Below, one piece after another: positions 56,185-63,993 of a DNA stretch of 64,000 nt. The DNA is from CAG-964 sp902789345 (GTDB taxonomy: Bacteria > Bacillota > Clostridia > Oscillospirales > Acutalibacteraceae): assembly GCA_052117325.1 (NCBI GenBank), contig JBQKJJ010000007.1; one strand, given 5' to 3'. The translations under genes were made by a program, and so were the position numbers. The stretch's first letter is position 1. Each line of letters starts with the position of its first letter. The notes under the pieces were generated by a model. It saw only the letters and a program-made list of their open reading frames with translations, was not told the DNA's origin and made no database searches.

Positions 56185-57558
56185 ATGGCATATACAGGAG
56201 AATTTCAGATATTTGAGGACATAATACAAGAAATGTCCGTTGTATATCAACATGACAAAAGACCGTGGATGATTGGCTTTAGTGGGGGTAAAGACTCCAC
56301 TTTATTGTGTTGCCTTGTTATGGAAATGCTGCAACGTCTTCCAGTCGAAAAAAGAAATAAAACAGTATATATTGTTTCTTCTGATACGATGGTTGAAAAT
56401 CCCATTGTACAAAATTATATGCACCGAATGTCAGAAATGATTAATGCAGTAGGTGCTGAATTTAATATTAAATCGGATATTATTTATCCTAAAGTTGAAG
56501 ATACTTTCTGGAGTAAAGTAATTGGTTTGGGTTACCCTACACCTGAACCACCCGGTTTTAGATGGTGTACCGAACGTTTGAAGATACATCCTATGAACAC
56601 ATATACTCTTGAAACGATTAAAAACAACGGTGAAGTAGTTTTGCTGTTGGGTGTTCGTAAAGCGGAAAGTACTTATAGAGCGAATAATATTCGCTCCAGA
56701 GAAATTGAAGGAAAACTTCTTGTTCCTCACAATGATATTGAAAATGCGTATGTATATAACCCGCTTACAGAAATTCCTAATGAGGAAGTTTGGAAATTTC
56801 TCCTCAAAGGCGATGCAATTTCCCCGTGGGGTTCTGACAATAAATATTTATTTTCTTTGTATCAAGGTGAGAATCTCGGCGAAGAGCAAAGCGTAATAGG
56901 TGAGATAGATAAGGAAAAAATTCCGGTTACCGGCAACTCCCGCTTTGGTTGTTGGATTTGCACCATGGTTAAAGAAGACAAGTCATTAAAGGCCTTTATT
57001 GATAAAGGTGAAGAGTGGCTTATTCCGTTACGTGATTATCGCAACTGGATGTTAGAATTAAGAACAAAACCAGGTGCAAGAGAATACAAACGTAGAAATG
57101 GAACAATGTACAGAAAAGCGGATGGCAATCTTGGTGAAGGACCTTTTACAATGGAAACCCGACAAGAAATGCTTCGTCGGTTGTTACAGTTGGAGGTTGA
57201 CACGGGATTATCACTTATCACGATTGAAGAACTGAAATATATAGATTTTTTGTGGGACAGCGAAGGTGACTTAACTCGTCGCAAGCTAGTTGATATCTAC
57301 TACGAAACAACCGGAAAACGATTGCCTTGGGATCAATATAAAATGCCTGTGTTCCCAGCGGAAATAATTGAGGAGATTCGTAAATTGTGTGATGAGAATC
57401 AAGTTGAATTTGAATTGATATCCAAACTCATCATCGAAATTGAAGCGAATAAGAACTACACCAAGAGTTCTATGGTTGCCAAGGCTTTTGACAAGATATT
57501 AAACCAGGGCTGGTTACATTTTGATAGTATTGAGAAGGGGTTGAACAATGAAAATTAA
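56185..57558 (+). CDS. dndC: DndC, sulfurtransferase of DNA phosphorothioation
   Basis: A 457-aa PAPS-reductase-like ATP pyrophosphatase with PP-loop FSGGKDSTLLC near residues 30-40. FRWCTERLKIHP and FGCWICTMVKED hold the cysteines expected to bind an iron-sulfur cluster. It activates DNA for exchange of an oxygen by sulfur, taking sulfur from a cysteine desulfurase. DndA is not in the window, so a chromosomal IscS/NifS probably substitutes. Starts 2 bp after dndB; dndD overlaps by 11 bp. Confidence 0.92.
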   Translation: MAYTGEFQIFEDIIQEMSVVYQHDKRPWMIGFSGGKDSTLLCCLVMEMLQRLPVEKRNKTVYIVSSDTMVENPIVQNYMHRMSEMINAVGAEFNIKSDIIYPKVEDTFWSKVIGLGYPTPEPPGFRWCTERLKIHPMNTYTLETIKNNGEVVLLLGVRKAESTYRANNIRSREIEGKLLVPHNDIENAYVYNPLTEIPNEEVWKFLLKGDAISPWGSDNKYLFSLYQGENLGEEQSVIGEIDKEKIPVTGNSRFGCWICTMVKEDKSLKAFIDKGEEWLIPLRDYRNWMLELRTKPGAREYKRRNGTMYRKADGNLGEGPFTMETRQEMLRRLLQLEVDTGLSLITIEELKYIDFLWDSEGDLTRRKLVDIYYETTGKRLPWDQYKMPVFPAEIIEEIRKLCDENQVEFELISKLIIEIEANKNYTKSSMVAKAFDKILNQGWLHFDSIEKGLNNEN

Positions 57559-59635
57559 TAATATAATTTTGCATAACTTTGGATCATACGAAGGAACAAC
57601 AGATTTTGAAACCAGACCATTTGATGATAGAAACATTGTGCTTGTCGGTGGCAAAAACGGTGCTGGCAAAACTACATTGTTTACTGCAATGCGCCTTTGT
57701 TTGTATGGATATAAAAGTATGGGGTATAAAAACGCTAACTCCTTTTATAATCGCGCCATTGTAAAATTGATTAATAACACCGCAAAAATATCAAAACCCG
57801 CTACAGCGTATGTAACTATGTTTGTGGAACTCAATAACGGTCAAGGCATGGATTCTTTTTCGTTGACACGTAAATGGGAGTTGAATGAATCTCTTACAGA
57901 AAGCTTTACTGTATTGAAAAATGGAGTGTCGCTTACCGAAGATCAGATTGCAGATTTTGATAAATATATCGTTTCTTTAATTCCTCCGGAGTTGTTTAAT
58001 CTCTATTTTTTCGATGGTGAAAAAATTGCAGATTTTTTTATGGATGAAGGCAGCAATGCTCGAATTAAGGAAGCATTCCTAACTCTATGTGGCTATGATA
58101 CTTTTGATATTATGCGTAAGAATTTCAAAAGAATCAGTACCGGTAGTTCTACCTCGACCCCTGCATTGGAAGAATATATATCGGCAAAGGATGCTCTTGC
58201 TTCAGCAGAGTCGGCATATTTTGATTTGTCTGCACAACTTAAGGCTTGTGTTGATGCAATTACCGATTGTGAGTCAACCCTTGAAGCACAGGAAAAGGAG
58301 TACTACCAAAAAGGTGGTATTACGGAAGAAGAATGGAATAAAAAACTATTTACTTTGAAAGAAGAGGAAAAAAAGCGCGAAACTTATAACGCTCTGCTAA
58401 AAAAGTGGGCTAATGATGTTATTCCATTTATAATGCTTCGCAAACAAATTATTGCACTTAAGACACAGATAGAGAACGAAAATCAGGAGCTAAAGTACAC
58501 CTATTTCTGCGAGGTTCTTAACTCTCCGAAAGTCCACGCTTTAGTGAAAGACAAACTCGCAGAGATCGACTCTGCTGCATTTGCTGATTTTGGAACGGAG
58601 AAGGAACCAATCCTCCACCTTTCTTTAGAACAGAATTCTCTTATTCTGGCACAAATTAATAAGATTTTATCATTTGAACAGGATAAAGTAGAAAAATGCA
58701 AGAAAGCAATTAAACGTTCTTTGAATCTTACTGCAAAGATAAGAAAAGAGATTGATAGTAGTAGTATAACAAGTGTTCAGGAATATATGAAACGAAGAGT
58801 GCAACTATTTGAAGAAAAGAGCGCATTGCTCGTTCAGCGTGTTGAATTAGAGCAACAACTTGTTGTACAGAAAGAAGCCTTGACATTGGCAGAACAACAG
58901 TTAGGTAAGGTCCAAACTCGTCTTGTGGAAGAATTGAAGAAGGCTTCAATTAACGATATTTCCGCTAGAGCCATTGTTATGCTTGATAAATTGCAAGAAA
59001 TTCTTTATCGCCGTCAAATTGATAAGGTGGAAAGTTGCTTTCGCAAAGAAATTCGTACCTTGATGCGAAAAACTCATTTTATCGACGATATATACATAGA
59101 TGATAATTTTAACATCCATATCTACCGTACAGAAAAAGTATCAATAGAAAAAATTCGCAAAGCATTAAAAACAAATACCGAAGAACAGCTTTTAGCATTT
59201 TGGGGTGCTAAAGCTATGCAAACACTGTATAAAAAGGCGAATTCAAGTGCTTACAATGATATATGCAAATATTTTGAAACAGTTGATATTAAATCGCTGT
59301 CATTGCAAATAGAAATTGATAAGGCTTCTTTATCTAACGGAGAAAAACAAATTTTTATCATGGCACTATACTACTCTCTTGTTAGTTTGTGCAATAATGA
59401 ATTGCCTTTTGTAATTGACACCCCTTTTGCTCGAATTGATACAGAACACAGACAAAATATATCAAAGCACTTTTTCTGCGAATTAAAAGGTCAAGTGTTT
59501 ATTCTTTCGACAAATGAGGAAATCAATAGCTCTCATGTTCAAATTCTTAAAGACAAAATCGCTGCTACGTATATGCTTGAAAACTCGGACAACAAGCGTA
59601 CTGTTGTAGTGAAGAATTCTTATTTTGAGGTGTAG
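57548..59635 (+). CDS. dndD: DndD, SMC-like ATPase of DNA phosphorothioation
   Basis: A 695-aa protein. MKINNIILHNFGSYEGTTDF, Walker A GGKNGAGKTT (near 33-42), YFFDGEKIADFF near 151, a central coiled coil and the PFVIDTPFARIDTEHRQNIS Walker B/D-loop region near 620 are DndD features. It pairs with DndC and DndE in opening DNA for sulfur incorporation. The start overlaps dndC, and the stop is one base before the dndE ATG. Confidence 0.92.
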   Translation: MKINNIILHNFGSYEGTTDFETRPFDDRNIVLVGGKNGAGKTTLFTAMRLCLYGYKSMGYKNANSFYNRAIVKLINNTAKISKPATAYVTMFVELNNGQGMDSFSLTRKWELNESLTESFTVLKNGVSLTEDQIADFDKYIVSLIPPELFNLYFFDGEKIADFFMDEGSNARIKEAFLTLCGYDTFDIMRKNFKRISTGSSTSTPALEEYISAKDALASAESAYFDLSAQLKACVDAITDCESTLEAQEKEYYQKGGITEEEWNKKLFTLKEEEKKRETYNALLKKWANDVIPFIMLRKQIIALKTQIENENQELKYTYFCEVLNSPKVHALVKDKLAEIDSAAFADFGTEKEPILHLSLEQNSLILAQINKILSFEQDKVEKCKKAIKRSLNLTAKIRKEIDSSSITSVQEYMKRRVQLFEEKSALLVQRVELEQQLVVQKEALTLAEQQLGKVQTRLVEELKKASINDISARAIVMLDKLQEILYRRQIDKVESCFRKEIRTLMRKTHFIDDIYIDDNFNIHIYRTEKVSIEKIRKALKTNTEEQLLAFWGAKAMQTLYKKANSSAYNDICKYFETVDIKSLSLQIEIDKASLSNGEKQIFIMALYYSLVSLCNNELPFVIDTPFARIDTEHRQNISKHFFCELKGQVFILSTNEEINSSHVQILKDKIAATYMLENSDNKRTVVVKNSYFEV

Positions 59636-59636
59636 T

Positions 59637-60014
59637 ATGGTATTTAAAATAAGAACATCAAAAAAAACAATGAGTATCTTTGAGGAGATAGCGGCAAGCA
59701 CCAATTATGCACCATTTATACTATCAAAACTATCAATTTCGTTATCTATCAAAAGTGAAAAACCTCTTGAGGATGCTGATTTTAAAACAGATACATATGG
59801 CTTAGAATTAAACCGACAGACAATTACTGCGGAGTGGGATGATTTGTATAAATGTCTTATTTCTATGGCAGAAAATCGTCATATTGAAGATGATGAGTAT
59901 TTTCAAAAGTATCTGAAAGCTCATCTCGATAGAGGCGCACATATGTTATATAGCGAGTTTAAGTATAACAGGGACTTTATTATTGCACTAATAAATGAGA
60001 AAAGTGGTATATAA
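59637..60014 (+). CDS. dndE: DndE, small subunit of DNA phosphorothioation
   Basis: A 125-aa DNA-binding protein with the DndE pattern FKIRTSKKTMSIFEEIAAST, then YAPFILSKLSISLSIKSEKP and the C-terminal LKAHLDRGAHMLYSEFKY. DndE binds nicked or single-stranded DNA in the DndCDE complex. ATG 59637 lies one base after the dndD stop; GAGGTG for its translation lies inside dndD. It ends the dnd operon. Confidence 0.9.
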   Translation: MVFKIRTSKKTMSIFEEIAASTNYAPFILSKLSISLSIKSEKPLEDADFKTDTYGLELNRQTITAEWDDLYKCLISMAENRHIEDDEYFQKYLKAHLDRGAHMLYSEFKYNRDFIIALINEKSGI

Positions 60015-60172
60015 AGAATCTTGTATGAAGTATATTTAGCGATGTAATTGCAAACCTGAAAAAGTGTGCATTTTCTGACGGAATTGTTTTATCGTATTAA
60101 GCTTATGTAAGTATATTTTTGTTAAAAGATTAAATTGTAGTGAATAGGATAGATAATTCTTTAATAAAAATC

Positions 60173-60201
60173 TTGACATTTTTTGTAAACAGGTTTATAA
60201 T
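60173..60201 (+). promoter_or_regulatory. Consensus promoter downstream of dndE
   Basis: TTGACA (60173-60178) and TATAAT (60196-60201) are perfect hexamers with a 17-bp spacer. It drives the small gene at 60381 after a long leader of about 170 bp. The rest of the 366-bp gap shows no gene. Confidence 0.85.
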
Positions 60202-60380
60202 ACTTAATAAATCGAACAATAGTTCTATTTTATTCAAGCATCTTTCCTTGCTTCCCCGTTGCGAGGTTAGAAATATATTAGCGTTTATGGGAGTTGATTC
60301 AAAAAAGTGTAGTTTTACTTTCAATTGAATATGTATCAAATTATGTGAATAATGAAGTTAGTTCGGAAGGAAGATGGAAG

Positions 60381-60557
60381 ATGAAAAAAACTAATTTGAT
60401 AAAAACACCGAAAGAAAGAATTACGCTTGGTGAGTGCGTGAGAACGGAGACGGGAGAACCCGCACTCAAAGTAAAAAAGAGCAATAAAGATATGTATGAA
60501 ACAATATCAATGAGCCAACTAATTGAACTTATGGTTTTGATGTCCAATCAAAATTAA
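60381..60557 (+). CDS. Small hypothetical protein, 58 aa
   Basis: MKKTNLIKTPKERITLGECV; a basic start, then a short helical acidic part (SMSQLIELMVLMSNQN). AGGAAG precedes ATG 60381. It lies between the dnd operon and the integration module and is transcribed from the consensus promoter. No family recognised. Confidence 0.5.
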   Translation: MKKTNLIKTPKERITLGECVRTETGEPALKVKKSNKDMYETISMSQLIELMVLMSNQN

Positions 60558-60632
60558 GCAGAAAACCCAAATATGAGGTTTTCGCTTTACAAAAAATATA
60601 GCTCAACGATTGAGCTTAATCAAGATGAATTA

Positions 60633-60697
60633 AGCCGACACGAGTATTTTCAGAATTTCTGATTTTGAGATTTTGAAAATGTTCGTGTCGGCTTTTT
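60633..60697 (+). terminator. Long-stem rho-independent terminator
   Basis: AGCCGACACGA-type arm with ATTTTCA pairs with TGAAAAT and TTCGTGTCGGCT, followed by TTTTTG. It ends the transcript of the 58-aa gene. Confidence 0.85.
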
Positions 60698-60730
60698 GTT
60701 TTGTCATCAAAATATGAAATGAAAAATATT

Positions 60731-60930
60731 CAAGCCTGAGTGTACATCAGGGCGAGGATACAGATATTTGCTAAAAAGACCGAAAGGTCAAAAGCAGAAA
60801 TCGGTACCCTTACCTTTGTATACTCAAATTTGCAAGGGCTGGTACCGATTGGTGCCAACCCTATTTTTATGCTTGCCCTGACTGCCCTCTGCGGAAAGGA
60901 CAATAAATGTTTTTGCTAAACTGGCAAGCT
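60731..60930 (+). ncRNA. Candidate structured RNA upstream of a sigma-like gene
   Basis: Four helices can be drawn in 200 bases without a coding frame: CCTGA/TCAGG (60735-60751); an extended hairpin ending in GACC-GAAA-GGTC (60778-60789, a GNRA tetraloop) with TTTGCT/AGCAGA around it; AATCGGTACC (60799-60808) with GGTACCGATT (60841-60850), a perfect 10-bp pair; and GCTTGCC (60871-60877) with GGCAAGC (60923-60929). The order suggests a folded leader RNA or small RNA that ends before the AGGAG of the gene at 61004. I do not recognise a known class. The 446-bp gap 60558-61003 also holds the terminator. Confidence 0.45.
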
Positions 60931-61003
60931 GTATTTGCAAAATATCCATAGCCTTTGGATTTTGATTTAACCCAAATTCAAAATTCAAAGGAGATTACAG
61001 TAA

Positions 61004-61558
61004 ATGTCAAATAATTTTATTTCAGCTCTTGAAGAGCAGTTTAATAAAGATTGTAAAGTTATAAATATCAGATATGAATATGAAGGCTATAGCGGAACAG
61101 AGAGGTACATCATAGCAAGCTGCCTTACAGAAAAGGAAATCTGGAATAAATATCCAAAGCAAGCGAAACTCTATGCACCGTTCGTAAAGGTGGATTTGAG
61201 TTTTATAGAAGTTCGTCAAAAGTATCTCAATAACGAAGATAAGTTTTGCAAAAGAGCCAAGCGCACGCAAGACATTTTTAACTTTGATGAAACTACCGCT
61301 GTATTTCATAAGGAGCTTTTAGTTAATGATTTTGTATTGGAAAGAATTAACGAAGAGAAGGAATGTGAGTTACTTTCTACCCTTTACAAAGCTTTTGATA
61401 CTTTAACAGAAAAGCAAAAATCAAGAGTTGTCAAGTATTATGTAAAAGATAAAACATTGCGAGATATTGCCGAAGAAGAGAATGTTAAATACCAAACTAT
61501 AAATGAATCTCTTGAGGAAGCAATAAAAAAACTAAAAAAATTTTTCAAAACACCCTGA
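61004..61558 (+). CDS. Sigma-70 region 4-like regulator, 184 aa
   Basis: The C-terminal part, LYKAFDTLTEKQKSRVVKYY and KTLRDIAEEENVKYQTINES, is a sigma region 4 helix-turn-helix; the N-terminal 120 residues are unlike region 2. Such genes sit in the control region of Tn916/Tn1549-like ICEs next to the integration genes. ATG 61004 after AAAGGAG. It is preceded by the structured RNA stretch, which may control it. Confidence 0.82.
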   Translation: MSNNFISALEEQFNKDCKVINIRYEYEGYSGTERYIIASCLTEKEIWNKYPKQAKLYAPFVKVDLSFIEVRQKYLNNEDKFCKRAKRTQDIFNFDETTAVFHKELLVNDFVLERINEEKECELLSTLYKAFDTLTEKQKSRVVKYYVKDKTLRDIAEEENVKYQTINESLEEAIKKLKKFFKTP

Positions 61559-61630
61559 CAAACGGGTACCCTTTGTCCAAATAAGTGAAGGGAGTAATTT
61601 TCCCTTAAATTTATGAAAAGAGGTAATGAT

Positions 61631-62203
61631 ATGACGAAAGGACATAAAGTCAAGCGAGGCGAAATATTCTTTTTTGACTTTGGTGAAACCCGAGGTTCTG
61701 TTCAAAACGGATTTAGACCCGTGATTGTTTTACAGGCGGATGAAATTAATGACCGTTCAACAACAACCATAGTAGCTCCTTTGACGGGAATCATTAAAAA
61801 GCCTTATTTCTTTTCTCATGTTTATATAGGAAAAAGATATAGGCTTGAAATTCCTTCTATGATACTTATGGAACAGATAACTACAGTAAATCAAAGTGAT
61901 TTGAAGGATTGCCTTGGAAAAGTCACGGAGAAGGCACTAATCCGAAATATAAATGCTGCTTTGATGCGAACATTCGGAATTCGGCAGAATAACAGTATAA
62001 ACACAGGCGATATACGTTGTTTATGCCAAAAGCACTTACAAGAATACAAACTTTTGCCGGATTTTATTATTAAGCGTTTTGATCCGCTCCAGGCTAAAAA
62101 GGATAAGTGTGACAAATGTAATGACCTCGGATATGATTATGTTTTCTTTGACAAGAAAGAAGTACTTAAAAAAAGAGGAGGAGCTATGGTGGGCAAAAAT
62201 TAA
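61631..62203 (+). CDS. MazF/PemK-like toxin with cysteine-rich C-terminal tail, 190 aa
   Basis: Starts at ATG 61631 (MTKGHKVKRGEIFFFDFGET) after AAAGAGG-type sequence; an in-frame ATG at 61613 is less likely. The first 115 residues are a PemK/MazF ribonuclease fold (RGEIFFFDFGETRGSVQNGF, RPVIVLQAD, TTIVAPLTG). The last 60 residues add CLCQKH and CDKCN, a possible zinc site not found in ordinary MazF. No MazE-like gene is adjacent, unlike typical pairs. Sits between the sigma-like gene and the excisionase. Confidence 0.78.
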   Translation: MTKGHKVKRGEIFFFDFGETRGSVQNGFRPVIVLQADEINDRSTTTIVAPLTGIIKKPYFFSHVYIGKRYRLEIPSMILMEQITTVNQSDLKDCLGKVTEKALIRNINAALMRTFGIRQNNSINTGDIRCLCQKHLQEYKLLPDFIIKRFDPLQAKKDKCDKCNDLGYDYVFFDKKEVLKKRGGAMVGKN

Positions 62204-62210
62204 TCAAAAT

Positions 62211-62278
62211 CGCATAATTGTCAAAGCCGGAGGACTCAGTTAAAATAAGTTTGCTGAATATTGGTCGGCTTTCAATTA
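62211..62278. repeat. Direct repeat copy 1, before the excisionase
   Basis: A 68-bp unit beginning CGCATAATTGTCAAAGCCG and ending ATTGGTCGGCTTTCAATTA. Its ends contain AAAGCCG and CGGCTTT, so it can fold as a hairpin. A second copy lies at 62532-62598 before the integrase. The spacing puts one copy in front of each mobility gene. Confidence 0.85.
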
Positions 62279-62312
62279 GGAAATAAAATGTACTTAACGA
62301 AAGGAGAAACAA

Positions 62313-62528
62313 ATGGATAAAGAAAAAAATACCAACCAAGAAACTGTAATGTTTGCTGAATACGGAGATATCGTATCCGTTGATGATGTTATGAAAATGC
62401 TTCACATTGGCAGATCCGCAGTTTATTCATTATTGCAAAACGGTGTGATAAGAACAGTCAAGGTAGGAAGAAAATACATAATCCCGAAGCAAAGCGTTAC
62501 GGATTTTATTAATTCAGGATTATATTAA
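62313..62528 (+). CDS. xis: Excisionase-type helix-turn-helix protein, 71 aa
   Basis: GDIVSVDDVMKMLHIGRSAV and LLQNGVIRTVKVGRKYIIPK make a winged-helix MerR-like excisionase. ATG 62313 follows AAAGGAG. It should direct the integrase toward excision. It stands between the two direct repeats. Confidence 0.88.
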   Translation: MDKEKNTNQETVMFAEYGDIVSVDDVMKMLHIGRSAVYSLLQNGVIRTVKVGRKYIIPKQSVTDFINSGLY

Positions 62529-62531
62529 AAA

Positions 62532-62598
62532 CGCATAATTGTCAAAGCCGACTGATTAAGTTAGAATAAGTCTAATGAATATTGGTCGGCTTTCAATT
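62532..62598. repeat. Direct repeat copy 2, before the integrase
   Basis: 67-bp copy of the unit at 62211-62278: CGCATAATTGTCAAAGCCG, then different middle bases, then AATATTGGTCGGCTTTCAATT. It ends just before the GGAAAGGAG of the integrase gene. Confidence 0.85.
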
Positions 62599-62617
62599 TG
62601 GAAAGGAGATAGCTATT

Positions 62618-63760
62618 ATGCCGACCACAGGATATTTAAGAGAGAAAAAAGGAAGATATTATGCTGTACTGAATCTTTATGATAGTACAGGAAAGAGAAT
62701 TCAGAAATCCCACGCAACAGGCTTGCCTGTTAAGAATAATAAGCGAAAAGCAGAACAGATATTAAAGCAATTGTGTGTTGAGTATGACAACAAGAATTTA
62801 AACTTTTACTCCAACATAAAGGTTGCCGACTATTTCAAGAAATGGCTTGTAGCAATAAAATCAGAAGTTCGTCCTAATACTTATCGCAGTTATAAGGGGA
62901 ATATGGAAAACCACATTATCCCTTACTTTGAAAAGCTGGGTACTGAGCTTCAAGAGTTAAAGCCGCATCAGCTTTCCGATTATTACAAGTCGAAGGTAGG
63001 AACAATATCCGTCACAACGATAAAACATCACCATCAAAACATATCAAAGGCTCTTGCCGACGCTGTAGAAAAGGGTTTAATATCAATAAATCCTGCAACA
63101 GCCGCCAAAACGCCAAAGCAGACAGAAAAATTCAAGGCGGAATTTCTTAACCGAGTGCAGATAAAACAGCTATTAGCTTATCTTGAAGGAACAAGTATTT
63201 TCCTTCCGACATATCTTTGTACGGTTTACGGATTCAGACGAAGTGAAGTGTTAGGCTTAAAGTGGCATAACATTGATTTTGAAAACGAAACCATATGGAT
63301 TAGGGAAACCCTACAGCAGAGTACAAAGGAAATAAGCGGAGACAGTAATTATACATCATCAACAAAGACAGAAAGCAGTAACCGAACCTTGCCGATGATA
63401 CCGCAGGTAAAAAAGATACTTCTTGAACAGAGGGAGCGTCAGATGAGAAATAAAGAATTTCTAAAAGACGCATATATCTCAAATGACTATGTTTGTACCT
63501 TTGATAACGGTAAGGAGATAACGCCTAATTATCTGACGAAAAAATTTCATACGCTGATTGAGAAGCAAAACGATTTTCCGCAAATCAGATTTCACGATTT
63601 ACGACATAGCGTTGCAAGTAATCTGTTGAATGATGGATTTACTACGGTTCAGGTTGCCGAATGGCTTGGACACAGCAGTTCAACAACCACATTAAAATTT
63701 TATGCCCACATTGACAAAACCTCAAAATTAGCAATAGCAAACAGCCTGCAAGCGGATTGA
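62618..63760 (+). CDS. int: Tyrosine site-specific integrase
   Basis: A 380-aa tyrosine recombinase. N-terminal arm-binding region (TTGYLREKKGRYYAVLNLYD), core-binding domain (YFKKWLVAIKSEVRPNTYRS) and catalytic domain with the arginine in TVYGFRRSEVLGLKW (about 205), HDLRHSVAS (about 326), GHSSSTTT and the tyrosine in LKFYAHID (about 361). It integrates the ICE into the tRNA-Trp 3' end. ATG 62618 after AAAGGAG; the frame is open upstream but without a start signal. Confidence 0.93.
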   Translation: MPTTGYLREKKGRYYAVLNLYDSTGKRIQKSHATGLPVKNNKRKAEQILKQLCVEYDNKNLNFYSNIKVADYFKKWLVAIKSEVRPNTYRSYKGNMENHIIPYFEKLGTELQELKPHQLSDYYKSKVGTISVTTIKHHHQNISKALADAVEKGLISINPATAAKTPKQTEKFKAEFLNRVQIKQLLAYLEGTSIFLPTYLCTVYGFRRSEVLGLKWHNIDFENETIWIRETLQQSTKEISGDSNYTSSTKTESSNRTLPMIPQVKKILLEQRERQMRNKEFLKDAYISNDYVCTFDNGKEITPNYLTKKFHTLIEKQNDFPQIRFHDLRHSVASNLLNDGFTTVQVAEWLGHSSSTTTLKFYAHIDKTSKLAIANSLQAD

Positions 63761-63864
63761 TTTCTACACTTTTTCTACAACATTTGAAGCCACTGTAAAC
63801 ACCAAAGTGGTGGAACTACGGTGGAACTGATGTGAAATTGAAAAAATCAGAAGAAAAACGACAA

Positions 63865-63909
63865 AATAAAAAATCCTCAAAAACGGCTTGTATAAGCCAT
63901 TTTCAAGGA
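63865..63909 (-). terminator. Terminator of the tRNA-Trp gene (minus strand)
   Basis: Read on the minus strand, TCCTTGAAAATGGCTT pairs with AAGCCGTTTTTGAGGA around a 4-base loop and runs into TTTTTTATTTTG. It would end tRNA transcription. The 157 bp between the integrase stop and the tRNA contain nothing else clear. Whether the terminator is chromosomal or ICE-derived cannot be told here. Confidence 0.7.
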
Positions 63910-63917
63910 CTTGTCTG

Positions 63918-63993
63918 TGGCAGGGGCAGAAGGACTCGAACCCTCGGCACGCGGTTTTGGAGACCGCTGCTCTACCAACTGAGCTATACCCCT
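63918..63993 (-). tRNA. trnW: tRNA-Trp (anticodon CCA)
   Basis: 76 nt including an encoded CCA. Acceptor arms AGGGGTA and TGCCCCT pair; the D-loop has AGCTCAGTTGGTAGAGC; the anticodon stem GCGGT/ACCGC encloses CTCCAAA with anticodon CCA; the T-arm is GAGGGTTCGAGTCCTTC. The 3' end faces the integrase, so this is the inferred integration target of the ICE. The mature gene is intact. Confidence 0.97.

Larger units (their letters stand above)
1..63917. mobile_element. Integrative and conjugative element, right-hand part (left end outside window)
   Basis: The span holds a full conjugation set (relaxase, MobC, VirD4, VirB4, VirB6-like, PrgI, Maff2, CHAP hydrolase) and ends with an excisionase and tyrosine integrase directly beside the 3' end of a tRNA-Trp gene, the usual target geometry for such integrases. 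The gene order resembles Tn1549-like ICEs of Clostridia. No second copy of the tRNA 3' end is visible in the window, so the left attachment site must lie further left. The exact right boundary is inferred to fall at or near the tRNA 3' end. An 11-kb tetracycline-resistance element and a phosphorothioation defence island are carried inside. Confidence 0.85.

Noticed and set aside
55119..60014. DISARM, BREX or Ssp-type phosphorothioation locus
   Set aside because: The gene set has DndB, DndC, DndD and DndE signatures; no PglX/BrxC, DrmB or SspABCD-like order is present.
60140..60339. Short frames between dndE and the 58-aa gene
   Set aside because: They span the promoter and an AT-rich leader and have no ribosome binding site.
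60799..60850. T-box leader
   Set aside because: The GGTACC pairing looked suggestive, but the conserved T-box sequence and a tRNA-ligase or amino acid gene downstream are missing.
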